This document shows positions 1-9,157 of a stretch of DNA of 32,514 nt, piece after piece (the first letter of the stretch is position 1; each line of letters opens with the position of its first letter). A program made the translations under genes and the position numbers. This stretch comes from Bacteroidia bacterium (GTDB lineage Bacteria; Bacteroidota; Bacteroidia; SpSt-205): the NCBI GenBank assembly GCA_025060275.1, contig JANXCJ010000003.1, positions 1 to 32,514 on the forward strand, read 5' to 3'. Below the pieces are notes generated by a model, which was given only the letters and a program-made list of their open reading frames with translations, was not told the origin of the DNA and ran no database searches.

Positions 1-1
1 C

Positions 2-916
2 TATGCATTAGCTACCCTTGCAGTGGGGTATACGGTTATTTACTTAGGCTATCATCTATATAGGCAGGGCAGCACTGAGCTTCTTCCGTGGAAGGGGCTG
101 CCGGTACTATATGCTAATGTGTTTTTGTGCCTGATAGTTTATCCTTTGATATATCTTATAGAGCGAACTTTTCGTATAAGTTCGGACATCACATTTTTGG
201 AATTATTGGATACTAATCATCCTCTTTTGAGGGAGCTTGCGCGTAAAGCTCCAGGTACTTTTCAGCATAGTTTAGCAGTAGCAGCCTTAGCAGAAGCAGC
301 AGCTCAAAAAATAGGCGCTCACCCCCTCAAAGCCCACGTAATGGCACTCTTTCATGATATAGGTAAGTTGGAAGCCCCTCAGTTTTTTGTTGAGAATTTT
401 GCTACTGTATCCCATGGGGGAGTACCCAATCCTCATTATAATCTGACCTTTCACGAAAGTGCTACGATAATTCGCAATCATGTTGAGTATGGTGTGTATT
501 TGGGAATGCGCCATCGTCTCCCCAGAGAGATAATCGGAGGAATTAGAAGCCATCACGGAACGAGTTATATCCAATATTTCTGGGAAAAACAGAAGAGCCA
601 AAATCCCCAAGAGGCTATGTTGTTAGAGGAAGATTTCCGCTATCCAGGTCCTCTGCCTACTACTAAAGAAGAGGCTATTCTTATGTTGGCTGATACACTG
701 GAAGCCAGTACGCGCGCCATACCTTCACTCACCCCTGAAAAACTTCGGAAACACATCCAGAAAATGATTCAACAGCGAATAGCGGAGGGACAGTTGCGCT
801 CTTCCCCGATTACCTTTGCTCAAATCCAAGAGTTAGAAGAGGTTTTCTATCAGCAGCTCCTTTCTCTCCATCATGCCCGCATTAGCTATCAGGAAAAACA
901 GCCTGAGTTGGTATAA
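2..916 (+). CDS. 7TM-HD family phosphohydrolase (PgpH-like), C-terminal part; truncated by the window start
   Basis: Reading frame is open to the window edge (YALATLAVGYTV...). HD-domain motifs are visible: ARKAPGTFQHSLAVAALAEAAA, ALFHDIGKL, FHESATIIRNHVEYGV, IRSHHGTSYIQYF, MLADTLEASTRA. Membrane segments precede the HD domain. Confidence 0.88.
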   Translation, partial: YALATLAVGYTVIYLGYHLYRQGSTELLPWKGLPVLYANVFLCLIVYPLIYLIERTFRISSDITFLELLDTNHPLLRELARKAPGTFQHSLAVAALAEAAAQKIGAHPLKAHVMALFHDIGKLEAPQFFVENFATVSHGGVPNPHYNLTFHESATIIRNHVEYGVYLGMRHRLPREIIGGIRSHHGTSYIQYFWEKQKSQNPQEAMLLEEDFRYPGPLPTTKEEAILMLADTLEASTRAIPSLTPEKLRKHIQKMIQQRIAEGQLRSSPITFAQIQELEEVFYQQLLSLHHARISYQEKQPELV

Positions 917-1197
917 AAGTAAAAGAGAAGTGCCTTAAGTCACATTAGTATGGGATAGTACCGGAGGGGTAAGATACATCTTTTGTTTCATCATACGTTT
1001 TCCTGCTGGCGATTCATCGGATAAAGCTATATTAGGTGAAAGAGATGGGTTCTGCCCGTAGGGGATGAATGAAAAGCTCCCCATGTAAAAAAATTTTTCT
1101 TACTTTGTCGGGAACTTACATAAGACATTGCAGGTAATAGGTGGGTATCCCCGTCTATACATGGATGCGTAATGTAAGTGAAACATAAGTGTTGCTT

Positions 1198-2566
1198 ATG
1201 AAAACGCAGAACATATTCGGCTTGAGCATGGCGTCCTTACTATTGTGGGGGCAAACAACTGTACTTGTTGATCCAACTAGTCAAGGAAGCTTTGAGGTCT
1301 CAGGCTCAGCAGGTTGGACAGTTGCTAATCAGTCGGGAAGCCCTAACCAGTGGTGTATTGGCAGTAGTGGTAAATGCTTCTCATGGCAGCAGGTGTGCTT
1401 ATATAACCGATAATAGTAGCTGTACGGAGCATCACTACAATCCTAATACTTCTACGACTGTCCATTTGTATTACCCTATTACCATCCCTCTCGGACAAAT
1501 TTATCTAACCCTCTCCTTCAAAGCTAAGCTTAAGGGAGAATATGCCGACTTGATGGAAGTGTTCCTAGTGCCTCGAGCTACTTCTATCATGGGTGGCCAA
1601 CCCTTGAATAGTTATGCACGCCTATTCAAAGTTTTATATGACTCTGATGGTTATGAGCCCGAAGCCTATGTAGTCTCTCCTACGAACTGGGTCGTAGTTA
1701 CACATCATACGTGCAGCGAACCTGGTGATTATTATTTAGTATTCACATGGAGGAATGATAACTCGCTGGGGCTTGACCCCCCCATAGTTTTGGATGAGGT
1801 TTCTTTGACTGCCTCAGCGGTACAGCCAGACCCTGGGGCAGCCCTTGGAAGTGGGGTAACTGTGATTAAATAACTTTCCCTATACTCATAGTTCTGTTCC
1901 TACTACTACTTGTGGGCAAGTAAATGACCTACAACCCTTCAACATTCGGAATAGGTGTAGTGAAAACTCATTTGGGAGGTGAAGACCGGGTATGGGCATT
2001 CACTGCACCTTAAGATGGATGTGTGCGTGTGTCATTTTATAGGTGATACCCTTGAGACTTCAGAGGCTTGGAGGTATTTCGGCCTGCAGCTTTTTGAGGG
2101 TAATCCGGTGGCTTGTGGTAGATGCATAGCGTCTCATACTACTTCTTCTCAGGCCCGACGCACACTCCAAGCAAATGTTATCGCTGGTAAAAAGTACTAC
2201 TTACTTTTAGATAACTACACGCCTCCTGCATGTGGCCGCTTTTTAGAAATGCAGATTACGTTTACTACAGGTGGTTGTGCATCAAGTTTGGAATCTCTGG
2301 AGGGAGAAGCAGGTCTAAGCTGGTCCCTAAGCCCCTCACCGGCCTATGGTTTTATTCGGCTCAGTGGCTATCTTACCGATAGTCGTGACTTTCACATCCA
2401 GGTACTTAGTGCTAGTGGGAAACTAATCTATGAAGAATGGATAGGGGAAGTTGTTGGGCATTTCAATTATGTTATAAACTCAGGGTCTTGGAGCGGGGGC
2501 TTGTATCTAATCCGGCTAAGCGATGGTATAACCACTTCCTCTCGCTCTATTCTTATATTGAAGTAG
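1198..2566 (+). pseudogene. Decayed secreted protein with C-terminal type A T9SS sorting domain
   Basis: Consecutive ORFs 1189-1413, 1265-1873 and 1979-2566 join into one plausible product: signal peptide, GWTVANQSGSPNQWCIGS / NASHGSRCAYITDN, LSFKAKLKGEYADLMEVFLVP, then (frame beginning 1863) NNFPYTHSSVPTTTCGQVNDL, then GGEDRVWAFTAP (in-frame TAA 2011-2013), then ETSEAWRYFGLQLFEG..., then WSGGLYLIRLSDGITTSSRSILILK. Confidence 0.75.
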
Positions 2567-2702
2567 ATAAATAAAACAGCACCATGCTCGTATAAGAGCA
2601 TTTGCCATAGTACGCATGTGTTGGTATCAATATCCCAGATTTAGCTGTAGACCCTGGCATGTTCTTTCCACTCTCGGGCATAAATGCCTATGCTTTGGGC
2701 AG

Positions 2703-4619
2703 TTAAGTAGCGAGTATAGCTGCATCACCTTTTACAAGCGGGCGGTATCTTAGGGAGGGCGAAGGAATCAGCTCTCCCAAGCCATACTCGGCCCAGCGTC
2801 TGTCTACTTTCTGGATAGTCTCTTCGTTCATCACGATTACATTAGGCCAGGGGCGAGCAAAGCCATCTAATTCAGCACTCTTAGTAGAAGCATCTAATAT
2901 TAGATGGGGGCGTCCCTCAGCGTCACAGATGAGCTTTGCATCTCGCCGCATGTCGGTATTATTTGCGAATCGCCAGAACACATCTCCTAAGTCTTGGATA
3001 GACATATCGCCGTCAAGTAGGACAATTACTTTGACGCCAGCAAAAAGAGGATGACAAGCTATTTTTTCTCCTAAGGTTAGCCCTTGTTTTGGTTGGGTTT
3101 TTCTAAAGCGCCCTATCCACACGGGAATCCCCCGCTCCAAGAGGCGCAGATTTACTTCCTCAATTTCTGGAAATTCTTTTTGGAGAGCTGAGGTACCGAG
3201 AAGGCTCACAGTAGGAGAAGGATATGAGAGAGGAGGCAGTATGCGCTCCTCAGGTAACTTGCGCGTCCCATCTATGCCCAGCTTCCCTCCAAATCCCGCT
3301 TGACTGCATGCATGATCTAGGACATCTATAGGCCCTTGGCTAAAGATGATATCCGTACGAAGGTCTAAATTCTCCGCTATTAACTCAGCTACTCTCCAAT
3401 AGTCTCTTAGGGGCACGTCTTTATCTACTATCAAGGCTATCTTAGTGAGCATTAGCTGTCCTGCACCCCACAGAGTGTGTATAGCTTTTAGACCTTGACC
3501 AGGGTAAGCCTTTTCAATAGAAGCTATAGCTAAATTGTGAAAAACACCCTCTATTGGCAATTCTATATCCACTAATTCAGGTAGAAACGTAAGGCGAAGC
3601 GGAGCTAAGAAGATTCTCTCTGTAGCTTTTCCCAGCCAGGCATCCTCCTGAGGGGGAATACCTACTATGGTAGCAGGATAGATAGCTTCTCGCCTATGCG
3701 TAATAGCTGTTACATGAAAAGCAGGATAATAATCGGGAAGTGAGTAATACCCTGTATGGTCTCCAAAAGGCCCCTCTAAAACTAAAGGCTCATGTGGGTC
3801 CACATACCCCTCTATCACAATATCCGCATCTGCAGGTACTTCTATGGGCTGTGTGATGCAAGGAACCATTTCTACTCTGCGGCGGCGCAAAAAACCTGCT
3901 AGAATGTATTCGTCTATATTCTCAGGCAAAGGGGCTGTTGCAACATAAGCATACACAGGGTCTCCACCAAGGGCAATTGCTACAGGCATCTTTTCTCCTT
4001 TAGCCTTCCAGGCCTCATAGTGGCGGCGTGATACTTTGTGTAGTTGCCAGTGGATCGCAGTGGTGTAGTCATCAAATACCTGAACTCTGTACATGCCGAC
4101 ATTGCGTATGCGAGTCTCTGGGTGATATGTATGTATAATAGGTAGCGTGATGAAAGGGCCACCATCCAAGGGCCAGCACTTGAGAATAGGGAGCATGGAA
4201 AGCCTTGCTTCTTTACCTATATGCACTACCTCTTGACAAGGGGGGTGTCGAAGCTTTACTCTGCGAGGAAGGTAGCTTGCTAGTTCTCCAAGGGTAGGCA
4301 GGAGTGCAAGCTTTTCTCGCAGGGAATTTTTCGGAGCTGTAAGCTTGCGGAAGAGATTTAGTACTCTCTCTGATACCTCTTCTATGCGAGAGGCTCCGAG
4401 CGCTAATGCCATGCGTCTCTCTGAGCCATAGGCATTTATCAGGAGGGGAAAGGAAGTACCTGTATTCTCAAAGAGCAGCGCGGGTCCGCCTGCTTTCGTA
4501 ATTCGGTCAGTAATCTCAGTAATCTCTAAATGAGGTGAGACAGCTATAGCTATTCGCTTAAGCTCACCTGCCGCTTCTAGCCGGGCTATGAATTCCCGTA
4601 GTCCACCCCTCTTGGACAT
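2703..4619 (-). CDS. UbiD family decarboxylase (long Bacteroidota-type, possibly menaquinone-related)
   Basis: MSKRGGLREFIARLEAAGELKRI N-terminus; EGPFGDHTGYYSLPDYYPAFHVTAITHR and PATIVGIPPQEDAWLGKATERIFLAPLRL are typical UbiD motifs. Start at 4619 preferred over the ORF-track TTG at 4634. Confidence 0.9.
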   Translation of the reverse strand: MSKRGGLREFIARLEAAGELKRIAIAVSPHLEITEITDRITKAGGPALLFENTGTSFPLLINAYGSERRMALALGASRIEEVSERVLNLFRKLTAPKNSLREKLALLPTLGELASYLPRRVKLRHPPCQEVVHIGKEARLSMLPILKCWPLDGGPFITLPIIHTYHPETRIRNVGMYRVQVFDDYTTAIHWQLHKVSRRHYEAWKAKGEKMPVAIALGGDPVYAYVATAPLPENIDEYILAGFLRRRRVEMVPCITQPIEVPADADIVIEGYVDPHEPLVLEGPFGDHTGYYSLPDYYPAFHVTAITHRREAIYPATIVGIPPQEDAWLGKATERIFLAPLRLTFLPELVDIELPIEGVFHNLAIASIEKAYPGQGLKAIHTLWGAGQLMLTKIALIVDKDVPLRDYWRVAELIAENLDLRTDIIFSQGPIDVLDHACSQAGFGGKLGIDGTRKLPEERILPPLSYPSPTVSLLGTSALQKEFPEIEEVNLRLLERGIPVWIGRFRKTQPKQGLTLGEKIACHPLFAGVKVIVLLDGDMSIQDLGDVFWRFANNTDMRRDAKLICDAEGRPHLILDASTKSAELDGFARPWPNVIVMNEETIQKVDRRWAEYGLGELIPSPSLRYRPLVKGDAAILAT

Positions 4620-4645
4620 GCAAAATAGAAACAATAATCATGAAC

Positions 4646-5821
4646 TCATATGCGTTCTATGACTATAGCTGAGGCGCCCCCTCCGCCGTTACATATGCCT
4701 ACTGCCCCATATTTGCCTCCTGTATGATTCAGGGCTGTCAAGAGTGTGACTAATATCCGGGCTCCACTCGCACCTAGCGGATGCCCTAATGCCACAGCTC
4801 CGCCTAATATGTTCAACTTCTCTGTAGGGATGCCTAAGAGCTTTTGATTGGCTAAGGCTACGACTGCAAAAGCCTCATTTATCTCAAAGAGGTCTATCTC
4901 CCTTATTTGCATGCCTACCCTTTGGAGAGCTTTCTGAAGAGCATCTGTAGGAGCGATAGTGAACCACTCTGGCTCCCTTGCAGCGTCTGCCCAGCCGATA
5001 ATCCGTGCAAGAGGAGTAAGTGAGTATCTTTTGAGAGCCTCTTCACTGGCTAAGATGAGAGCGGCAGCCCCGTCATTAATCTTAGAGGCATTCGCTGCTG
5101 TGATGGTGCCATCAGGCTTGAAGGCAGGCTTTAGGGTAGGGATTTTCTCAAAATTAGCTTTCTTAGGCTCTTCATCTTCTCGTATTTCTTCGGTTTTGCC
5201 TTTGAGTGTAATAGGTACGGCAGCTATTTCATTACGGAATATGCCTTGGGCTTGGGCTTCTTGAGCACGCTTGTAGGAAAGGATGGCATATTCATCTTGC
5301 ATTTCTCGGGTAATTTGGTAAGTGGAAGCGCAGTTCTCGCTGATTGTGCCCATTGTCAGCCCACAGTAAGCATCCTCTAATCCATCTCGTAGAATGCCAT
5401 CTATAGCTTGAGTGTGTCCATAGCGAGCTCCACTGCGCAAGTGTGGTAGATAGAAGGGCACCTGACTCATGTTTTCCATTCCTCCCACAGCGATAAGGTC
5501 TGCTTGCTGAAGTGCTATCGTTTGTGCTCCTAAGATTACTGCTTTTAGTCCAGAAGCACATACTTTATTGACAAGGGTAGTAGGTGTAGTGGGAGGAAGC
5601 CCCGCTTTGAGAGCTACTTGGGTAGCAGGTGCTTGGCCTAAGTTCGCAGATAAGACATTTCCGAAATATAGCTCTTCTATGGCTGTAGGGGGGATATTTG
5701 CTTGCTCCAAGGCTGCCTTTAGAGCGATTGCCCCTAAATCAGGTGCAGGGACAGCGGATAGGCTCCCCAAAAAGCTCCCTATGGGAGTACGCTTTGCAGC
5801 TACGATATATATGGGTCTCAT
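4646..5821 (-). CDS. Acetyl-CoA C-acetyltransferase (thiolase)
   Basis: NKVCASGLKAV active-site Cys, GGMENMSQVPFYLP, NEAFAVVALANQ, GGAVALGHPLGASGARI and CNGGGGASAIVIE motifs. Confidence 0.95.
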   Translation of the reverse strand: MRPIYIVAAKRTPIGSFLGSLSAVPAPDLGAIALKAALEQANIPPTAIEELYFGNVLSANLGQAPATQVALKAGLPPTTPTTLVNKVCASGLKAVILGAQTIALQQADLIAVGGMENMSQVPFYLPHLRSGARYGHTQAIDGILRDGLEDAYCGLTMGTISENCASTYQITREMQDEYAILSYKRAQEAQAQGIFRNEIAAVPITLKGKTEEIREDEEPKKANFEKIPTLKPAFKPDGTITAANASKINDGAAALILASEEALKRYSLTPLARIIGWADAAREPEWFTIAPTDALQKALQRVGMQIREIDLFEINEAFAVVALANQKLLGIPTEKLNILGGAVALGHPLGASGARILVTLLTALNHTGGKYGAVGICNGGGGASAIVIERI

Positions 5822-5826
5822 AAGGG

Positions 5827-5834
5827 CAAATTAA
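5827..5834 (-). promoter_or_regulatory. Near-consensus -10 TTAATTTG, 5 nt before the thiolase ATG
   Basis: Minus strand TTAATTTG-CCCTT-ATG (one mismatch to TAnnTTTG). Confidence 0.4.
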
Positions 5835-5853
5835 GTAACTAAGTTAATCAATT

Positions 5854-7068
5854 TCATCTGCCGCTAAGAGGAGCATGCATGTCAATAATATGGCGCTTCC
5901 TTATTGCGCGTGAACGGGCTTCTGCCGTGAAATAATACCTAAATGTGGCATGAATTCTTGAGCGGCGAGCTTGTGTGGCTTCTAATACTGCCAACATGGC
6001 GGGGTTGAAATCACCTACCCAGCTCAGTTCTGCATGGGTAAAACCCATCTGGATCACAGGAGGTACGGGTAGGTACGCTAAAGCGGACTCTAACCCCCTT
6101 CGCTGAAATTTTGGACGAACCCCCATGAGCATAACTCGGAGTTTTGTGAGGATGCCATGCTTGCGGTACCAGGCATATCGGTTTCGCTTGCGCCACAGGA
6201 ATGTAAGAAGCTGAAAGAGTGTAGGTTTTCCTCTCCATGGACGGAAAATCTGATTGAGGTCTGGGATAGCCAAAATAATCCCTGCTGGTTCTCCTCCCAC
6301 GTAAGCAAAGTATATGAGTTCTGGGATGAGGATAGGCTTTAGGCTCTCCACTAAGCGGATAACTCGGTTTTCTGAGAGGGGTACGAAATGCTCATGAAAT
6401 TGCCAGGCATCGTTGTAGATAGTGCGGAAGTCCATCGCATACTTGTATAGGTTGTGAAGGTCGGGGTAGGCAAATTCCACGCCCTCTTTTTGTGCGGCTC
6501 GCTGGGCGATACGAGCTATTCTCTCCGGAATTTCACTAAGCCTCAGCTCCCGAGACTCCTGCTGGAAATATAGCTCAAAACCATAGCGCGTAAGGAAGTC
6601 CGCATAATAAGGCTTGTTATAGGGCATTCCATAAGCAGGAGGTGAGTCAAAACCCTCAATGAGTACCCCCCAAAAACGATCATTTTCTCCAAAGTTTACA
6701 AATGCATCTGCTGCCTCCATGCCCCTTTCTGCGAGCCATGCCTGCGCCGTAGAAATAAGGTCTGCTGCTACTGAATAGTCTTCTATGCATTCAAAAAAAC
6801 CCATTCCTCCTGTGGGCACAGCATATCTGTGGGCTTTGGGGTAATAGATGAAGCTTGCGATGCGTCCTAAAACTCGCCCTTTTCTATCTTGGGCTATCCA
6901 CCATTGGGCTTCTCCCTCTGCGAAGTGGGGATTCTTGTTGGGATTGAATAGCGCGCGCAGTTCCATATCTAAGGGTCCTACCCAATTTGGATCCCCTGCA
7001 TAGAGCTCTCGGGGAAGCTCTAAAAAGGCAGCTTGCTGGGTGGCATTGCGAACGGGTAGGACAGCCAT
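5854..7068 (-). CDS. GNAT-superfamily-like protein (about 404 aa) of unknown substrate
   Basis: Intact ORF with a typical N-terminus (PRELYAGDPNWVGPLDMELRALFNPNKNPHF) and a GNAT-like core (AYVGGEPAGIILAIPDLNQ, RVMLMGVRPKFQRRGLESALA). Confidence 0.75.
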   Translation of the reverse strand: MAVLPVRNATQQAAFLELPRELYAGDPNWVGPLDMELRALFNPNKNPHFAEGEAQWWIAQDRKGRVLGRIASFIYYPKAHRYAVPTGGMGFFECIEDYSVAADLISTAQAWLAERGMEAADAFVNFGENDRFWGVLIEGFDSPPAYGMPYNKPYYADFLTRYGFELYFQQESRELRLSEIPERIARIAQRAAQKEGVEFAYPDLHNLYKYAMDFRTIYNDAWQFHEHFVPLSENRVIRLVESLKPILIPELIYFAYVGGEPAGIILAIPDLNQIFRPWRGKPTLFQLLTFLWRKRNRYAWYRKHGILTKLRVMLMGVRPKFQRRGLESALAYLPVPPVIQMGFTHAELSWVGDFNPAMLAVLEATQARRSRIHATFRYYFTAEARSRAIRKRHIIDMHAPLSGR

Positions 7069-7075
7069 CCGATTA

Positions 7076-7083
7076 CAAATTTA
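7076..7083 (-). promoter_or_regulatory. -10 box TAAATTTG, 7 nt before the GNAT-like gene ATG
   Basis: Minus strand TAAATTTG-TAATCGG-ATG; overlaps the TAA stop of the upstream nuclease gene. Confidence 0.5.
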
Positions 7084-8013
7084 GCGGTGGGGCTTCTTTC
7101 TGGTTTCTTGCCAAAAAGATTTATCCACTCTTCTCTCTATCTCTTTTTCTATGCTGTCAGGCAGTCGGGGGAAAAAGTCAATCCCTGTAAGTTTTTCTAC
7201 AGAGTCTACAGGTACCAGAAAATCTAAGGGTCTTCGCTTAGAAGGGGCATGGGGTACTAAGAAAGCTACTGCACGAGGGGATTTTTCTGCCTCTATCCAA
7301 TAAACTGCCTTGTAAAAGGCCCCTGGTACAGCTATGCGACTTTTCCCGATGTATTCTATGGGATTGCTCAGGATAGGGCCTGTGTATACCACTAATCTCT
7401 TCTTTTGTTTTGCCCACTGGCGCACTATGCTTTCTACCTCCTCCCAGATTCCAGCATTGAACTCATGGATTTGCGGGCTCATATTAGAGAGAAAGAAGGT
7501 CTCACTCATTCCTACTGAGTCCCACTTGAAGTCTCCAGCGGGCACAAGGTGTCCTCTGTCATAGCCTGAGTGCCGGTAGTCCTCTAAATTAGCGGAGCCT
7601 GTTTTTACCATAGGGTCTGGCCTGAAGTCCTGTGTGCGTCTTAGACGTCCCTTGCTCAGCTTTTCTCCTTCCAGAATGTGCACTGTCCAGCGGGGCTGCT
7701 CATTCTGCTCATCATAACATAAGGCATAATACTTGTGCTGGACTATTTCGCAGTTTGGCGATTCGGCAAAGGTGAAGGATAAGCTCAGCTGGGAAGGAAG
7801 CCCTAAACTTTCTTCCTTAGGCTTTGATAAAGGCTCTTTTTGAGCAGGAGTAGGAGTAGCTGGAGTGCTATCCTGGGGAGTTTGAGTGAAAGAAATCTCT
7901 TGGTACTTGGTGATGAGGGTGTGGGAGGCCTTTTGGGCGGCGAGCCTCTCCCAAATAAGCCAGGTAGCTACGCCCAAAACAATTAGAAGTCCCAAAAGGA
8001 GTAAAACACGCAT
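7081..8013 (-). CDS. DNA/RNA non-specific endonuclease (NUC1/EndoG family), N-terminally membrane-anchored
   Basis: DRGHLVPAGDF catalytic motif, FFLSNMSPQIHEFNAGIWEEVE, VVYTGPIL; N-terminal hydrophobic helix MRVLLLLGLLIVLGVATWLIW followed by a P/T-rich linker. Confidence 0.92.
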   Translation of the reverse strand: MRVLLLLGLLIVLGVATWLIWERLAAQKASHTLITKYQEISFTQTPQDSTPATPTPAQKEPLSKPKEESLGLPSQLSLSFTFAESPNCEIVQHKYYALCYDEQNEQPRWTVHILEGEKLSKGRLRRTQDFRPDPMVKTGSANLEDYRHSGYDRGHLVPAGDFKWDSVGMSETFFLSNMSPQIHEFNAGIWEEVESIVRQWAKQKKRLVVYTGPILSNPIEYIGKSRIAVPGAFYKAVYWIEAEKSPRAVAFLVPHAPSKRRPLDFLVPVDSVEKLTGIDFFPRLPDSIEKEIERRVDKSFWQETRKKPHR

Positions 8014-8017
8014 AGCC

Positions 8018-8025
8018 TAAAAGTA
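8018..8025 (-). promoter_or_regulatory. Near-consensus -10 TACTTTTA, 4 nt before the nuclease ATG
   Basis: Minus strand TACTTTTA-GGCT-ATG (one mismatch to TAnnTTTG). Confidence 0.45.
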
Positions 8026-8048
8026 AGCTTTTCAATGGTAGTTCTTAG

Positions 8049-8056
8049 TAGTTTTG
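8049..8056 (+). promoter_or_regulatory. Bacteroidota-type -10 box TAGTTTTG, 5 nt before the prfB ATG
   Basis: TAGTTTTG-TAGGC-ATG matches TAnnTTTG exactly. Confidence 0.65.
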
Positions 8057-8061
8057 TAGGC

Positions 8062-9142
8062 ATGACGCATGAAGCCCTCAAGCAGCTTAAGGAGCGCCTC
8101 TCGGTGCTAAGGAGGTTTCTTTGACATCTCTCAGAGAGAAGCCTATGTCTCTGCCTTAGAGGCTCAAGCACAGGCACCAGATTTCTGGGAGGACCCTGAT
8201 AGGGCCCAGAAAATCTTGTCTGAGCTAAAAGCTGAGCGAGAGTGGGTAGAGAAATTTCAGCGGGCTGCTTCGGCTGTGGAATTAGCCGAAATGGCTTTAG
8301 AGCTCAGTAAAGAAGATAGCTTAGCAGAGGATGAGGTTCGGAGGGCTTTTGAGGAGGCAGAAGAGTACCTCGTAGAGTTAGAGTGGCAGAAAATGCTTTC
8401 TTCGCCAGAGGACAGCTATGGATGTGTAATAGAAATCAATGCAGGTGCAGGGGGTACGGAGGCCCAAGATTGGGTGGCTATGCTGGCGCGTATGTACACT
8501 ATGTACGCACAAAAAAAAGGTTGGAAGGTCGGAATCATTGATGAACTGATAGGGGATGGGGCAGGCTACCGAAATATTACCTTAGAGATAGATGCTCCCT
8601 ATGCTTATGGCTATCTGAAAGGAGAGAGTGGCGTGCATAGACTTGTGCGAATTTCCCCCTTTGATGCTAATGCGCGTAGGCATACTTCTTTTGCCGGCGT
8701 CTTCGTTTATCCACTCGTGGATGATAGAATAGAAATAAAGATAGATCCTAATGACTTAGAGTGGGATACATTCCGAGCTGGAGGGCATGGGGGGCAGAAC
8801 GTAAATAAAGTTGAAACAGCTGTCCGAGTGAAGCATATTCCCACGGGAATTGTAGTAACTTGCCAGCAAGAGCGCTCTCAGCATCAAAATCGTGAAAAAG
8901 CCCTACAGATTCTCAAAAGCCGCCTCTATCAATTGGAACTCCAAAAGAGACAAGAAGAAAGAGCTAAGATTGAGGCGCAAAAGCGCCCTATTGAATGGGG
9001 CTCTCAGATTCGCAGCTATGTGCTACATCCCTATAAGCTCGTCAAAGACCTTCGCACTAACTACGAGACAAGCGATGCTTTTGGGGTATTAGACGGAGAT
9101 ATTGAAGCTTTTTTGAAGAGCTACCTTCTGCAATTTTCTTGA
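8062..9142 (+). CDS. prfB: Peptide chain release factor 2, expressed by +1 programmed frameshift at TGA 8122-8124
   Basis: Frame 0: [20 protein letters not shown] then TGA. The +1 frame continues [40 protein letters not shown] in phase with ORF 8216-9142. [17 protein letters not shown] (GGQ) and [19 protein letters not shown] (SPF) motifs identify RF2. Confidence 0.97.
8110..8125 (+). promoter_or_regulatory. RF2 programmed +1 frameshift signal
   Basis: AGG AGG TTT CTT TGA C: SD-like AGGAGG, 3-nt spacer, CTT slippery codon and TGA stop followed by C, the same layout as the classic prfB site. Confidence 0.95.
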
Positions 9143-9157
9143 GGGAAGAACTCTATC

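Noticed and set aside
1198-2566. Interpretation of the broken cargo gene as phase-variable or programmed frameshifting
   Set aside because: No simple-sequence repeat or slippery motif is visible at the breakpoints, and there is also an in-frame stop; decay is simpler.
2584-2601. ATGCTC-GTATAA-GAGCAT hairpin downstream of the pseudogene as a terminator
   Set aside because: Only a 6-bp stem and no T-tract follows; evidence is too weak to annotate.
4617-4627. TATTTTG immediately before the UbiD ATG as another leaderless promoter
   Set aside because: Only a 7-nt variant with 1 nt before the ATG; ubiD closely follows the thiolase gene and is probably co-transcribed.
5292-5561. Antisense ORFs such as 287-610 (-), 4959-5264 (+), 5292-5561 (-), 5568-5834 (+), 10207-10518 (+), 22165-22515 (-), 27047-27394 (-), 28279-28764 (-)
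   Set aside because: They run opposite to well-supported genes, and their translations show no recognisable domain or coding-like composition.
8035-8061. In-frame upstream ATG at 8035 for prfB
   Set aside because: RF2 homology pattern (M..E.LK.L..RL..LRRFLD) starts at 8062, and the -10 box lies between the two ATGs.
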